NCBI RefSeq assembly: GCF_024159265.1 | Contig: NZ_JAMYWY010000001.1 | Location: 1,984,001 to 2,048,000 of the forward strand | Reading direction: 5' to 3' | DNA from: Paenibacillus sp. 1781tsa1 | GTDB lineage: Bacteria; Bacillota; Bacilli; Paenibacillales; Paenibacillaceae | DNA: 64,000 nt | Part shown: one piece after another, positions 15,821-24,247 of the stretch | Numbering within the stretch: the first letter of the stretch is position 1 | Layout of the letters: every line of letters starts with the position of its first letter | The notes under the pieces: generated by a model | What the model saw: the letters and a program-made list of their open reading frames with translations, nothing else | What the model was told of the DNA's origin: nothing | Databases searched by the model: none | Made by a program: the position numbers and the translations under genes

Positions 15821-16957
15821 ATGAGTACGGTAGACCGTATCTTAGATAAAGCCCTTCGGGGCGAACGTTTGGACTTGGAAGACACGATTCAATTATTTGA
15901 ATCCAATGAAGTGGACAAAATCGGGGCAGCTGCTAATGTCATTATGAAACGCATGCACCCTGAACCATACAGAACATTTGTAATTGGGCGTAACGTCAAC
16001 TACACGAACGTGTGTGATGTGTACTGCCGTTTTTGTGCTTTCTACCGCAGACCTGGTTCGGATGAAGGTTATGTGCTTCCGGATGAAGTTATTTTCCAGA
16101 AGATTCAGGAAACGGAAGATGTGAATGGTACCGAGATTTTGATGCAAGGTGGAACGAATCCAAACTTGCCTTTCAGCTATTATACAGACCTGTTGAAAGC
16201 CATCAAAGAGCGTTTCCCGAACATCACGATGCACTCTTTCTCCCCAGCGGAGATTATGAAAATGGTTGAAGTCTCCGATGGTCTTACATTGGAAGAGGTT
16301 GTTCGTGCCATTCACGAAGCTGGACTGGATTCCTTGCCTGGCGGCGGTGCTGAAATTCTCGATGACCGCACACGCCGGAAGATCAGCCGCTTGAAAGGTT
16401 CATGGCGGGATTGGATGGACGTTATGCAAACTGCACACCGCATCGGCATGAACACCACGGCAACCATGGTTATCGGCCTTGGTGAATCGATGGAAGAGCG
16501 TGCATTGCACTTGCTCCGTGTACGTGAAGCGCAGGACGAATGTATTGCGAACAAGTATGATTCCGAAGGTTTCCTGGCGTTCATTCCGTGGACTTTCCAG
16601 CCAGACAATACCAACCTTAAGCTGGAGCGTCAGACTCCGGAAGAGTACTTGAAGACTGTAGCCATCAGCCGACTGGTGCTGGATAATATTAAGAACATTC
16701 AATCCTCTTGGGTAACGATGGGTCCTGAGATTGGTAAGAAGTCGCTTGAATTTGGCTGCAATGACTTCGGTAGTACCATGATTGAAGAGAACGTTGTATC
16801 TGCTGCGGGTGCAACTTACAAAGTTAACATTGAATCCATCCTGCGTTTGATTCGAGAGTCAGGTTATATTCCGGCACAGCGTAACACCCGATACGAGATT
16901 GTGCGCATGTTCGACGAAGAGAATTCCGTACATGAAGATTTCGTAATGCAGAACTAA
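15821..16957 (+). CDS. mqnC: Cyclic dehypoxanthinyl futalosine synthase (radical SAM)
   Basis: MqnC performs the radical cyclisation of dehypoxanthine futalosine in the futalosine route to menaquinone. The 378-residue protein carries the radical-SAM cluster CDVYCRFC (Cys65, Cys69, Cys72). Other family blocks are ILMQGGTNPNLPFSYY, HSFSPAEI, LPGGGAEILDD, TTATMVIGLGE and the C-terminal CNDFGSTMIEENVVSAAG. ATG 15821 (MSTVDRIL) fits the family length and has GGGAGG 10 bases upstream, in contrast to the TTG/ATG choices further up. No other mqn gene is next to it. Confidence 0.93.
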   Translation: MSTVDRILDKALRGERLDLEDTIQLFESNEVDKIGAAANVIMKRMHPEPYRTFVIGRNVNYTNVCDVYCRFCAFYRRPGSDEGYVLPDEVIFQKIQETEDVNGTEILMQGGTNPNLPFSYYTDLLKAIKERFPNITMHSFSPAEIMKMVEVSDGLTLEEVVRAIHEAGLDSLPGGGAEILDDRTRRKISRLKGSWRDWMDVMQTAHRIGMNTTATMVIGLGESMEERALHLLRVREAQDECIANKYDSEGFLAFIPWTFQPDNTNLKLERQTPEEYLKTVAISRLVLDNIKNIQSSWVTMGPEIGKKSLEFGCNDFGSTMIEENVVSAAGATYKVNIESILRLIRESGYIPAQRNTRYEIVRMFDEENSVHEDFVMQN

Positions 16958-17014
16958 TTATAATATTTTGACTACTCCATATATGCTGATCGTTAGATGA
17001 GTATTTATGAAGCC

Positions 17015-17057
17015 AAGCCCGCTGACTACTCCGTATGGAGAGACGGCGGGCTTTTTG
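17015..17057 (+). terminator. Terminator of mqnC
   Basis: AAGCCCGC (17015-17022) pairs with GCGGGCTT (17046-17053), with an inner CTCC/GGAG stem, followed by T. Confidence 0.88.
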
Positions 17058-17130
17058 ATTTTTTTCGGAGATTGAGGTCATCAAACAGTACATATTACGC
17101 AAATGCCGATATTTTATAATGAAATTGAAC

Positions 17131-17139
17131 TGTTACAAT
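17131..17139 (+). promoter_or_regulatory. Candidate extended -10 promoter of the reductase-dehydrogenase operon
   Basis: TGtTACAAT is an extended -10 about 45 bp before the start codon; another TATAAT lies at 17115-17120. No good -35 box is present for either. Confidence 0.4.
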
Positions 17140-17183
17140 GAAAGGGAACTTGTGTAGCCAGACATGCAGGAAGGGGCAAACCA

Positions 17184-18161
17184 ATGAAGAGAAGAATACT
17201 TGGAAAGACAGAACTGGACGTGCCTGTATTAAGCTTTGGAGCATCCTCCCTCGGTTCTGTATTTCGTGACATTGACCGGGACGAAGGGATTCGCACTGTA
17301 CATGCAGCCGTAGATGCGGGGATGAATTACATAGACGTTTCACCTTACTACGGGCTGACAAAGGCAGAGACGGTGTTGGGTGAGGCTATCCGCAGCTTGC
17401 CGCGTAGTTCATATATGTTATCAACCAAAGCCGGACGTTATGGGGAAGATCAGTTTGATTTTTCACGTAAGCGTATTCAGGATAGTGTACAAGAGAGCCT
17501 CAAGCGATTGCATACCGATTATATTGATATTTTGTTCCTGCATGATATTGAATTTGTGCCAGCAAAAATGATTATTGAAGAAGCTTTTCCAACGTTTCTG
17601 CGTCTGAAAGAACAGGGAGTTATTCGTCATGCGGGCATTTGCGGATTACCCTTGCCGTTGTTCGAGAAGGTTCTGCCACAGATCAATGCGGATGCAATCA
17701 TCTCGTATTGTCATTATTCATTGAATGATACCTCATTGTTATCGTTATTGCCGCTGTTGGAAAAAGAAGAAATTGGCCTCGTCAATGCTTCGCCTCTTTC
17801 TATGGGCTTGTTAAGTACCCGAGGTGCGCCTGCCTGGCATCCGGCAGATGAACGGGTGAAGCAGCTCTGTCTGGAGGCTGCACAATTCTGTGCAGATCAA
17901 GGCAGTGACATTGCCAAGCTGGCTGTGCAATTCTCCACGTCGAATGAACGGATTCCAACAACACTGGTAAGCAGTGCCAACCAGCGTAATATCGTCAATA
18001 ATGCAGCCTGGATAGAGGAGCCGATAGATCAGGGTTTGCTTGATGAAGTGCTGCGCATTTTGGCTCCATTGCATAACGAGACGTGGTCCAGCGGACGTCC
18101 TGAATATAATACGAAGCCAAGCAACACGTCAGCAGAAGCATCCAAGGGGGAACAACGATGA
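17184..18161 (+). CDS. Aldo/keto reductase
   Basis: A 325-residue NAD(P)H-dependent oxidoreductase with the (beta/alpha)8 aldo-keto reductase fold. The N-terminal RRILGKTELDVPVLSFGASSLG leads to the catalytic Asp and Tyr in NYIDVSPYYGLTKAETVLGEA, then the lysine in LSTKAGRYG, and HDIEFV carries the active-site His. It resembles the L-fucose/D-galactose dehydrogenase-like group. The stop overlaps the start of a zinc dehydrogenase by four bases, so the two probably act on the same sugar or polyol. The actual substrate is unknown. The last 20 residues are polar and poorly conserved. Confidence 0.85.
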   Translation: MKRRILGKTELDVPVLSFGASSLGSVFRDIDRDEGIRTVHAAVDAGMNYIDVSPYYGLTKAETVLGEAIRSLPRSSYMLSTKAGRYGEDQFDFSRKRIQDSVQESLKRLHTDYIDILFLHDIEFVPAKMIIEEAFPTFLRLKEQGVIRHAGICGLPLPLFEKVLPQINADAIISYCHYSLNDTSLLSLLPLLEKEEIGLVNASPLSMGLLSTRGAPAWHPADERVKQLCLEAAQFCADQGSDIAKLAVQFSTSNERIPTTLVSSANQRNIVNNAAWIEEPIDQGLLDEVLRILAPLHNETWSSGRPEYNTKPSNTSAEASKGEQR

Positions 18162-19171
18162 GAGCCATTGTATGTGAAGAAATAGATCAATTGAAGCTAC
18201 AGGACCTGCCTCAACCGGAACGTGCAGAAGGGGAGGCGTTGGTTGCCATTCGACGGATTGGAATCTGTGGAACAGATCTGCATGCATACAAAGGCAATCA
18301 GCCATTCTTTACTTATCCTCGCGTACTGGGTCATGAACTGGCGGGTGTTATTGAAGAGATCGGTCCGAACGATGCAGGATTACGGCCAGGGGATCAGGTA
18401 AGCATTATTCCATATCTGCATTGCGGTCATTGTATTGCTTGTCGCAGTGGAAAAACCAATTGTTGTGTGTCCATGCAAGTCATGGGCGTCCATGTAGACG
18501 GAGGCATGAGAGAAAGAATCAGCGTGCCTGTCTCACATTTGCTCTCAGCAGAAGGTTTGACACTGGATGAGACCGCAATGGTAGAACCCTTAAGCATTGG
18601 AGCCCATGCGGTCAGGAGAGCGGGAATTAAGCCTGGTGAGCATGTAGTTGTGATTGGAGCTGGTCCGATTGGGCTTGGCGTGATGGCATTCGCGAAACAG
18701 GCGGGAGCCCGTGTTATTGCCGTTGACCGTAACCTGGACAGGCTGGAGCTTAGCCGGACTTGGGCTGGAGCGGATGATCTGGTACAGGCCAATGAACATA
18801 CTGTACAACAAGTGGCTGAAATTACGGGAGGCGACTATGCTACAGCTGTCTTCGATGCAACCGGTAATGTGAATTCCATGAATGGGGCCATTCAATATGT
18901 GGCGCATAGTGGTCAACTCATTTTCGTGGGACTGGTGAAAGCGGATATTACCTTTCATGATCCTGAGTTTCACAAACGGGAGATGAGTATCTTGGGTAGT
19001 CGAAACGCAACCCGTGAAGATTTTGAACAAGTCCTGTCCACCTTGCGTCAAAAGAAATTAAGCATGGATGGTTATATCACACACCGAGTGGAATTTGATG
19101 AGTTGCCTTCTGCAATAGACCAATGGCTGTTGCCAGACTCACATGTAGTCAAAGCCATCGTTGAACTATAA
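18158..19171 (+). CDS. Zinc-dependent alcohol dehydrogenase (sorbitol/galactonate dehydrogenase-like)
   Basis: A 337-residue medium-chain dehydrogenase. The catalytic zinc site is seen in GICGTDLHAYKG and LGHELAG. The structural zinc cysteines are CGHCIACRSGKTNCC, and the NAD-binding Rossmann motif is VVIGAGPIGLGVMAFAKQAGA. The acidic residue in AVDRNLDR favours NAD over NADP. Close relatives oxidise polyols or sugar acids such as L-galactonate, L-threonine or sorbitol. It is translationally coupled to the aldo/keto reductase and followed by a strong bidirectional terminator. No transporter or regulator is adjacent to show the substrate. Confidence 0.87.
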   Translation: MRAIVCEEIDQLKLQDLPQPERAEGEALVAIRRIGICGTDLHAYKGNQPFFTYPRVLGHELAGVIEEIGPNDAGLRPGDQVSIIPYLHCGHCIACRSGKTNCCVSMQVMGVHVDGGMRERISVPVSHLLSAEGLTLDETAMVEPLSIGAHAVRRAGIKPGEHVVVIGAGPIGLGVMAFAKQAGARVIAVDRNLDRLELSRTWAGADDLVQANEHTVQQVAEITGGDYATAVFDATGNVNSMNGAIQYVAHSGQLIFVGLVKADITFHDPEFHKREMSILGSRNATREDFEQVLSTLRQKKLSMDGYITHRVEFDELPSAIDQWLLPDSHVVKAIVEL

Positions 19172-19193
19172 TATCAATTAATTATAATAACAG

Positions 19194-19257
19194 AAAAAAA
19201 CGCTCTCTGACCTTGGTGGACAATACTTCCATCCATAGGGGAAGAGAGCGTTTTTTT
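19194..19257. terminator. Strong bidirectional terminator
   Basis: Seven A plus CGCTCTCT (19201-19208) pair with AGAGAGCG (19243-19250) plus seven T. It separates the convergent dehydrogenase and YitT genes, and its right end overlaps the last bases of the YitT gene. Confidence 0.92.
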
Positions 19258-20161
19258 ATTTTTCCGGATTCGTCACAATGCCCGCATGTGGATCAATGTG
19301 ACGCACGATGGACTTCAACCAGATCATCTCCAGAACATGTACCTCATAATAAAGTGCACCCGGGATCTGCCTAATCCACCCTTCAGCCATAGCAAGTTGT
19401 GTTGAGTCAGAAGTGGCTTCCAGCGTTCCAGGTTCACGGCGCAGCCGTTTGCGTACAGCTTTTTCAACTTGAGAGCTTTGTGTGGTCAGAATGCATACTT
19501 TGCGTTTGGAAGAGAAGCCCCTGAACGCAATGTACACCATTTCATAAGCAATAAGGTAGGCGATTACGGAATACATCGCTTGGTCCCAGCCAAAGACAAC
19601 ACCAGCGGCTGTCAGTATCAACAAGTTAAGCAGCATGATTATTTTTTCGATAAGCATCCGTTTTCCGCTAAATACACGTTCAGGTGGGCGGGAAGACGGA
19701 TCACCGATTTCCAGCGTATCCAGTGTCCCACCGTACCGCACGACGAGCCCAATTCCAAGTCCGAGACATAATCCGCCAAACATGGCGGCAGCCAGCGGGT
19801 GCTCTACAAGTGGCGGCATGGGATGAAGCACAATGGCACCGATCGAAAAGACAACCAGACCCAGAACAGTAACCAGTACAAATTTCTTCTGCACAATCTT
19901 ATAGGACAGAAATATAAACGGAACATTGAATAAAAATAGGAATAATCCAATCCTCATTTCGGTCCAGTGGGCGAACAGGGAGGAAATGCCTGTAATGCCT
20001 CCAATAATGATCTTATTGGGGTGTAAAAACAATTCAAGTCCCACGGAGGCCAGAATTCCACCCACAATCACAAGCAGCAGGTTTAACCAGCGACGGGTGG
20101 ACGATATTCTGGTCTTGGCGGCGGTTGGCACCGAATTAGCCGATATCAGAGGTGCTTTCAT
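19256..20161 (-). CDS. YitT family membrane protein
   Basis: A 301-residue member of the YitT/DUF161-DUF2179 family. Five or so membrane segments (such as LLLVIVGGILASVGLELFL and GLCLGLGIGLVVRYGGTLDTLEIG) are followed from about residue 225 by a soluble C-terminal DUF2179-like domain (KVCILTTQSSQVEKAVRKRLRREPGTLEA). The GGTLDTLEIG stretch departs slightly from the usual GGTD motif. Function is unknown in the family. AAAGGAGG sits seven bases before the ATG. It lies downstream of khtTU on the same strand, with 110 bp between. Confidence 0.85.
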   Translation of the reverse strand: MKAPLISANSVPTAAKTRISSTRRWLNLLLVIVGGILASVGLELFLHPNKIIIGGITGISSLFAHWTEMRIGLFLFLFNVPFIFLSYKIVQKKFVLVTVLGLVVFSIGAIVLHPMPPLVEHPLAAAMFGGLCLGLGIGLVVRYGGTLDTLEIGDPSSRPPERVFSGKRMLIEKIIMLLNLLILTAAGVVFGWDQAMYSVIAYLIAYEMVYIAFRGFSSKRKVCILTTQSSQVEKAVRKRLRREPGTLEATSDSTQLAMAEGWIRQIPGALYYEVHVLEMIWLKSIVRHIDPHAGIVTNPEK

Positions 20162-20273
20162 AGGTCATCCTCCTTTTTGCGGCTGTCGAACCATTCTCCC
20201 TGGTTAGTCACAGAAAGATCGGCGTAGAGCCGCGAAGTACGATCGTATGTCTGTACTGTACAGACATAGGGAA

Positions 20274-21512
20274 TTATCCTTCTTTCTGCAGAACCTTCGG
20301 TTCTTCTTTCTTTTTCCGAGGATCTTTGAACTTGAATATTTTATCCAATAAACGGAATACATGTTTGGACTCTTTGGTTAATAAAGGACCCAGAATGGCC
20401 AGAATTAGGACATACAGTGCGGCAAACGGTTGAATCATTGGCAGCAGTCCTCCTGCTTTACCCATGTTGGCCAAGATGATGGAAAATTCACCCCGTGACA
20501 CAATGGTTAATCCAATATTGGCCGATGCTTTGGGCGATAGACCTGCACTGCGTCCGGCCATCATGCCTGCCAGGAAGTTACCGAACAATGTAATAACAAC
20601 TGCGATCAGAGCTAACCATACGGCTTCGCCACCCAGAGACAACGGATCAATGGACAGTCCGAAGCTGAAGAAGAATATGGCTCCGAAGAAGTCACGGAAC
20701 GGCAGAATCAAGTGCTCTATCCGTTTTGCGTGTTCTGTTTCAGCAAGCACCAGTCCAACCAGTAATGCACCGATCGCTTCGGCAACATGAATGGTTTCAG
20801 AGAAGCCGGCTACCAGGAACAATGCTCCGAATACAACGAGAGAGAATAACTCATTCGATCGGATTTTAAGCAATTTGTTTAGTAGCGGCGTTGCTTTGCG
20901 TCCAAGGATAATCACGATAAGCATGAATCCGAGCGCAATAAGTGCGGACATGATGACGCCTCCGATGGAGGATGAATCACTAAGCACAAGTCCGGACAAG
21001 ATCGAGATATATACAGCGAGGAATACATCCTCGAACATGATAATACCCAATATCATCTCTGTTTCCGGATTGGCTGTTCGTTTCAAATCAACGAGTACCT
21101 TGGCCACGATGGCACTGGAAGAGATGGTAGTTATACCTGCGATAATAAGTGCTTCTGCAACTGGGAAACCGGACATAAAACCGAATATTAATCCCAGCGT
21201 AAAGTTAATTCCGATGTAGATCGAGCCGCCAACTGCAATAGAGCGACCCGATTTAATTAAACGACCTACCGAGAATTCAAGTCCAAGGTAGAAGAGAAGG
21301 AACAGAATACCGATCCGACCCATGAAATCAATAAAAGGCTGACTTTCAATGAAGCGGAAGTCCAGATGCCAGATTTTCATGGCATGTGGTCCAACGGCCA
21401 TCCCGATCAGAATATAAAACGGAACGACCGAAAATCTTAGTTTTGCCGATAAAAGGCCGGCTGCCGCAATGAGCACAAGGGCCAGACCTACTTCGAATAT
21501 CAGATGATCCAT
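20274..21512 (-). CDS. khtU: KhtU-type K+/H+ antiporter, CPA2 family
   Basis: A 412-residue polytopic protein with about 12 membrane segments. FYILIGMAVGPHAMKIW, FLLFYLGLEFSVGRLIKSGR, a central ITTISSSAIVAKVLVDLK and SIILANMGKAGG match the KefB/KhtU branch of monovalent cation:proton antiporters. It lacks a C-terminal TrkA-N domain. Instead the neighbouring upstream gene supplies a TrkA-C regulatory subunit, as in B. subtilis khtTU. AAGGGGG precedes the ATG. In B. subtilis, KhtTU exports K+ (or NH4+) under alkaline or high-K+ conditions and KhtT binds c-di-AMP. Confidence 0.9.
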   Translation of the reverse strand: MDHLIFEVGLALVLIAAAGLLSAKLRFSVVPFYILIGMAVGPHAMKIWHLDFRFIESQPFIDFMGRIGILFLLFYLGLEFSVGRLIKSGRSIAVGGSIYIGINFTLGLIFGFMSGFPVAEALIIAGITTISSSAIVAKVLVDLKRTANPETEMILGIIMFEDVFLAVYISILSGLVLSDSSSIGGVIMSALIALGFMLIVIILGRKATPLLNKLLKIRSNELFSLVVFGALFLVAGFSETIHVAEAIGALLVGLVLAETEHAKRIEHLILPFRDFFGAIFFFSFGLSIDPLSLGGEAVWLALIAVVITLFGNFLAGMMAGRSAGLSPKASANIGLTIVSRGEFSIILANMGKAGGLLPMIQPFAALYVLILAILGPLLTKESKHVFRLLDKIFKFKDPRKKKEEPKVLQKEG

Positions 21513-21516
21513 CTAT

Positions 21517-22011
21517 TTACCCCCTTCCAGTCAGGAGGAGGGATTTAAACAGTTTCTGCTGATTGCGTTCGCCAACGGCTACTACCGTGGATTCTGCACT
21601 GATAACTACCTCCGGACCTGGGCTGATATGTTTTTTGTGATTTTTCTCTACAACGGCAATAACCGTCGCCCCAGAGTTTTGACGTACGTCCAATTCACCG
21701 ATGGATTTGCCGATACATCCGAAGGATGCTTCGATTTTGTACCACTCGATAATCAGGTCGTCAAACGTTACTTCAATATTTTCAAGCTGCTTTGGTTTGT
21801 AAGTTAATCCACCAACAATAGCAGCAATTTGTCGTGCTTCGTAATCGTCAAGTGTGATCATCGAGATGCTTTGATCGGGATCATCATACTCAAAGTGGTA
21901 CATTTCCCGGCGACCGTCATCGTGAATAATAATGATAATTTTATCACCGCTGCTTGTTTCAACTTGAAATTTTTTGCCGATTCCCGGCAAGTCTGTTTCG
22001 CGTACATCCAT
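21517..22011 (-). CDS. khtT: KhtT-type regulatory subunit (TrkA-C domain)
   Basis: A 164-residue soluble protein. The N-terminal half ([23 protein letters not shown]) matches KhtT, and residues about 85-160 are a TrkA-C/RCK_C domain ([28 protein letters not shown]...[16 protein letters not shown]). KhtT gates the KhtU antiporter, and the KhtT TrkA-C domain is a known c-di-AMP receptor. Its stop codon lies four bases before the khtU start, so they are one operon. GGAGG precedes the ATG. I saw no ydaO-type c-di-AMP riboswitch in the 290-bp leader. Confidence 0.9.
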   Translation of the reverse strand: MDVRETDLPGIGKKFQVETSSGDKIIIIIHDDGRREMYHFEYDDPDQSISMITLDDYEARQIAAIVGGLTYKPKQLENIEVTFDDLIIEWYKIEASFGCIGKSIGELDVRQNSGATVIAVVEKNHKKHISPGPEVVISAESTVVAVGERNQQKLFKSLLLTGRG

Positions 22012-22303
22012 GGATAGTTGCCTCCTTATAATTAGGGGCTGGCCACAGAAGACAGGCTTATTTCCCGAAAATGAATAATTTGCTGCTCAAAGGAACATCA
22101 AAAGATGCGGGTAAACAGAGCCAGAAATTCCTGACACAGCCATATGATTTGAATTTGTAGGTGTGGGTACAACAAAAATAGGTACTGTCATTAACATTGG
22201 TTTATCTAACGTGTGCAATAAGGGTTATAAGTTATGCACAAGCGCACCGTCTTAAATACAGAGGTGTCTCCATGCAAAGCAACCTGTAAATACGTCGCAA
22301 CGG
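22012..22303. other. 292-bp gap upstream of khtT
   Basis: No gene seen. The plus-strand stretch 22190-22218 reads on the minus strand as TTGCAC, 17-bp spacer, GTTAAT: a weak candidate khtT promoter. A dyad of AAATACGT (22288-22295) with ACGTATTT (22320-22327) overlaps the end of the hypothetical gene beyond and lacks a terminator tail. Confidence 0.4.
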
Positions 22304-22708
22304 CTAGTGAAGAGCGTTTACGTATTTTGGTGCTGTAGGGGTGAGGGATACATACATGCTGGTAAACTTAATAGGTAGCAGAAATAATCTGCGTTTAAAC
22401 AGACAATACCACGGTTTAAAGGACAGACCCGTTGTAGGGATTCGCAGCATTAATAACAATGCGAGGACAAGAAAGACAGGCTTATTATGCGTAACCGCAA
22501 TCAGCTTGGACATGACTTGTGGGTATTTGCGAATGACAGGTTTCTGCTGGGATTCGGGTATTTGTAACAGCACTTCCTTGTTGGAAGTTGCGTCGACAGA
22601 CACCCCAACGGCAGATTCGGACTGCATCGGAATAGGGAAGCACAAGGCTTGGAAAACGCACAAAATGATAATGATCGTGTAGTGGAGTATTCTAGGTTGT
22701 TGTCTCAT
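22304..22708 (-). CDS. Hypothetical membrane-anchored protein
   Basis: A 134-residue protein I do not recognise. A hydrophobic N-terminal segment (ILHYTIIIILCVFQALCFPIP) looks like a signal anchor, and a second segment (VFLVLALLLMLRI) lies near residues 78-90, followed by a basic tail. AAGGAGGG eight bases before the ATG supports translation. It is divergent from ytxC. It could be a small two-pass membrane protein with an extracytoplasmic loop of about 50 residues. No homology claim is made. Confidence 0.55.
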   Translation of the reverse strand: MRQQPRILHYTIIIILCVFQALCFPIPMQSESAVGVSVDATSNKEVLLQIPESQQKPVIRKYPQVMSKLIAVTHNKPVFLVLALLLMLRIPTTGLSFKPWYCLFKRRLFLLPIKFTSMYVSLTPTAPKYVNALH

Positions 22709-22888
22709 TTTGGCTTCCCTCCTTTTCCGTGAAACATACTGTTATTAAAATAATAACACATTTTTGTCTTAACTCCAAACCTCTTCATAATATACTGAGA
22801 AATCATGACACGCTTTCCATCAATCCGCTTCGTATATCCCCATCGGCCTTGCCATATACTTTGAACAGGAAGGAAAGGAGTGATTCTT

Positions 22889-23833
22889 GTGGAACTGTTT
22901 GCTGTATGGACTGATGTATCGGGGCAAGAGGAAGCTGATCAATTTTATCGTTGTGTCAAGGAAAAAACCAAAGGTTTACATATAAGTAAAAGAGGATTTC
23001 GGCTCACCTTCAAACATAATGATGGAAGAGCAACCTGGGTGTGCAGAGGGAATGAGAATCACGAAGACTTCCAGCAATGGCTTCCCCGGATCAGTGATCT
23101 GCTCTCCCTTGGGCTCGCCGACTTCATTATGGAGACACAAGAACGGAACATGGTGGAGGATATGATCGCCAAGGCATGTTCTGTCATGGATGAGCATGAG
23201 GTGGAGAAGGTTAACCGCATCTGCATGCCACTTCTATTAAATGGTGATCTGGATCAGCCCGGACTTCGGGAGCGCCGCCGTACTACATTGGCCAGTGGAC
23301 TACGACAGGATTTGGAGGATGTTCACTTTTTTCACCTTGAAGGCATTATCAACTTCCGCATACGGCCATATAAGCAGGAGCTTCAGGAATTGGTGGAGTA
23401 TGCGCTGGATGAGTTCTGGATGGATCGGCAGTATGAAGAGTTTATGGGGCTGTTAAAATATTTTGTATTTTTTCAAGAAGCCAAAGTACCTCTGGTTCAT
23501 CTTGTACACAAGGGAATGCATGAATTTCAGGTCCTGGATGCTGGACTTAATCTGTTACCCGTGCAGAAGGATGAACAGGTTGTTGTGGAAATGCCGGGTC
23601 TGGAACTGGAGATGGATATTGAAGATATGATTGTAAGTACACTCATCTCGATCTCTCCTGAGAAAGTTATGCTGCATACGCGTACCCCGGATCTGCCGAT
23701 CATCTCGACCATATGCCAGATCTTTGAAGACAAGGTGCAGATATGCCATCATTGCCCGGAATGTGAAGTGCTGCGTTCAGGATTGTTGACAGGTCTTGAC
23801 GCAAGTGATCTCGGCAATTATAATAACTATTGA
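22889..23833 (+). CDS. ytxC: Putative sporulation protein YtxC
   Basis: A 314-residue protein whose sequence (for example DVHFFHLEGIINFRIRPYKQELQELVEYALDEFWMDRQYEEFMGLLKYFV) and place directly upstream of thrS match B. subtilis YtxC. That protein was named as a sporulation protein, but its mechanism is unknown. The C-terminus has a CHHCPECEVL cluster that could bind zinc. GTG 22889 is chosen, eight bases after AAGGAG; the GTG at 22880 overlaps that site. Confidence 0.82.
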   Translation: MELFAVWTDVSGQEEADQFYRCVKEKTKGLHISKRGFRLTFKHNDGRATWVCRGNENHEDFQQWLPRISDLLSLGLADFIMETQERNMVEDMIAKACSVMDEHEVEKVNRICMPLLLNGDLDQPGLRERRRTTLASGLRQDLEDVHFFHLEGIINFRIRPYKQELQELVEYALDEFWMDRQYEEFMGLLKYFVFFQEAKVPLVHLVHKGMHEFQVLDAGLNLLPVQKDEQVVVEMPGLELEMDIEDMIVSTLISISPEKVMLHTRTPDLPIISTICQIFEDKVQICHHCPECEVLRSGLLTGLDASDLGNYNNY

Positions 23834-23871
23834 TCCATGATTTTTTCATGTGAGCCATTGAACCAAAAGCG

Positions 23872-23877
23872 TTGACA
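23872..23877 (+). promoter_or_regulatory. Probable -35 element of the thrS leader
   Basis: A perfect TTGACA at 23872-23877. The matching -10 region, 17 bp on, is weak (CAAGAT at 23895-23900) but leads directly into stem I of the T-box. Confidence 0.4.
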
Positions 23878-23900
23878 AAGACAACGACCACACGCAAGAT

Positions 23901-24156
23901 CGGTGCAGAGAGAGGAACCTAGGCTGAAATTTCCTCCGGATATCACGTATGGTTTACCCCTTTGTAGCTGCAATTTTGAAAGTGGAGTTAGAACATCGCC
24001 TTTACTGGAGATTATCCGCGAGTAAGGATCTGCCGGGTCATGCCCGTTATCGTCATGCCAATGAGGGCTGTGTCTCCGAATAGGATGAATCAGCTGAATT
24101 AGGGTGGAACCACGAGTATATATCACTCGTCCCTTTGCCGGGACGGGTGTTTTTTG
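23901..24156 (+). ncRNA. T-box leader of thrS
   Basis: A tRNA-sensing leader. Stem I shows the GCAGAGAGAGG and GGCTGAAATTTCCTCC segments. The T-box sequence AGGGTGGAACCACG lies at 24101-24114 and can pair with CTCG/CCCT to form the antiterminator. The competing terminator is CACTCGTCCC (24124-24133) with GGGACGGGTG (24140-24149) plus seven T. The Thr codon ACC at 23956-23958 is a candidate specifier. Uncharged tRNA-Thr would allow read-through into thrS. The T-box reads ACCACG where ACCGCG is common. Confidence 0.93.
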
Positions 24157-24247
24157 CGTTCCTTTGCAAAATGATTGGAATAGCATTAGATAATCAATCC
24201 ATGAAAATTAGGACATGAAGGTTACATTAACAGGAGGAATGAGACAA

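Noticed and set aside
22012..22303. c-di-AMP (ydaO-type) riboswitch upstream of khtT
   Set aside because: None of the conserved core segments of that class could be seen on the minus strand.
22288..22327. Terminator for the minus-strand hypothetical gene
   Set aside because: The eight-base AAATACGT/ACGTATTT pairing has a 24-base loop and no T run, and it overlaps the coding end.
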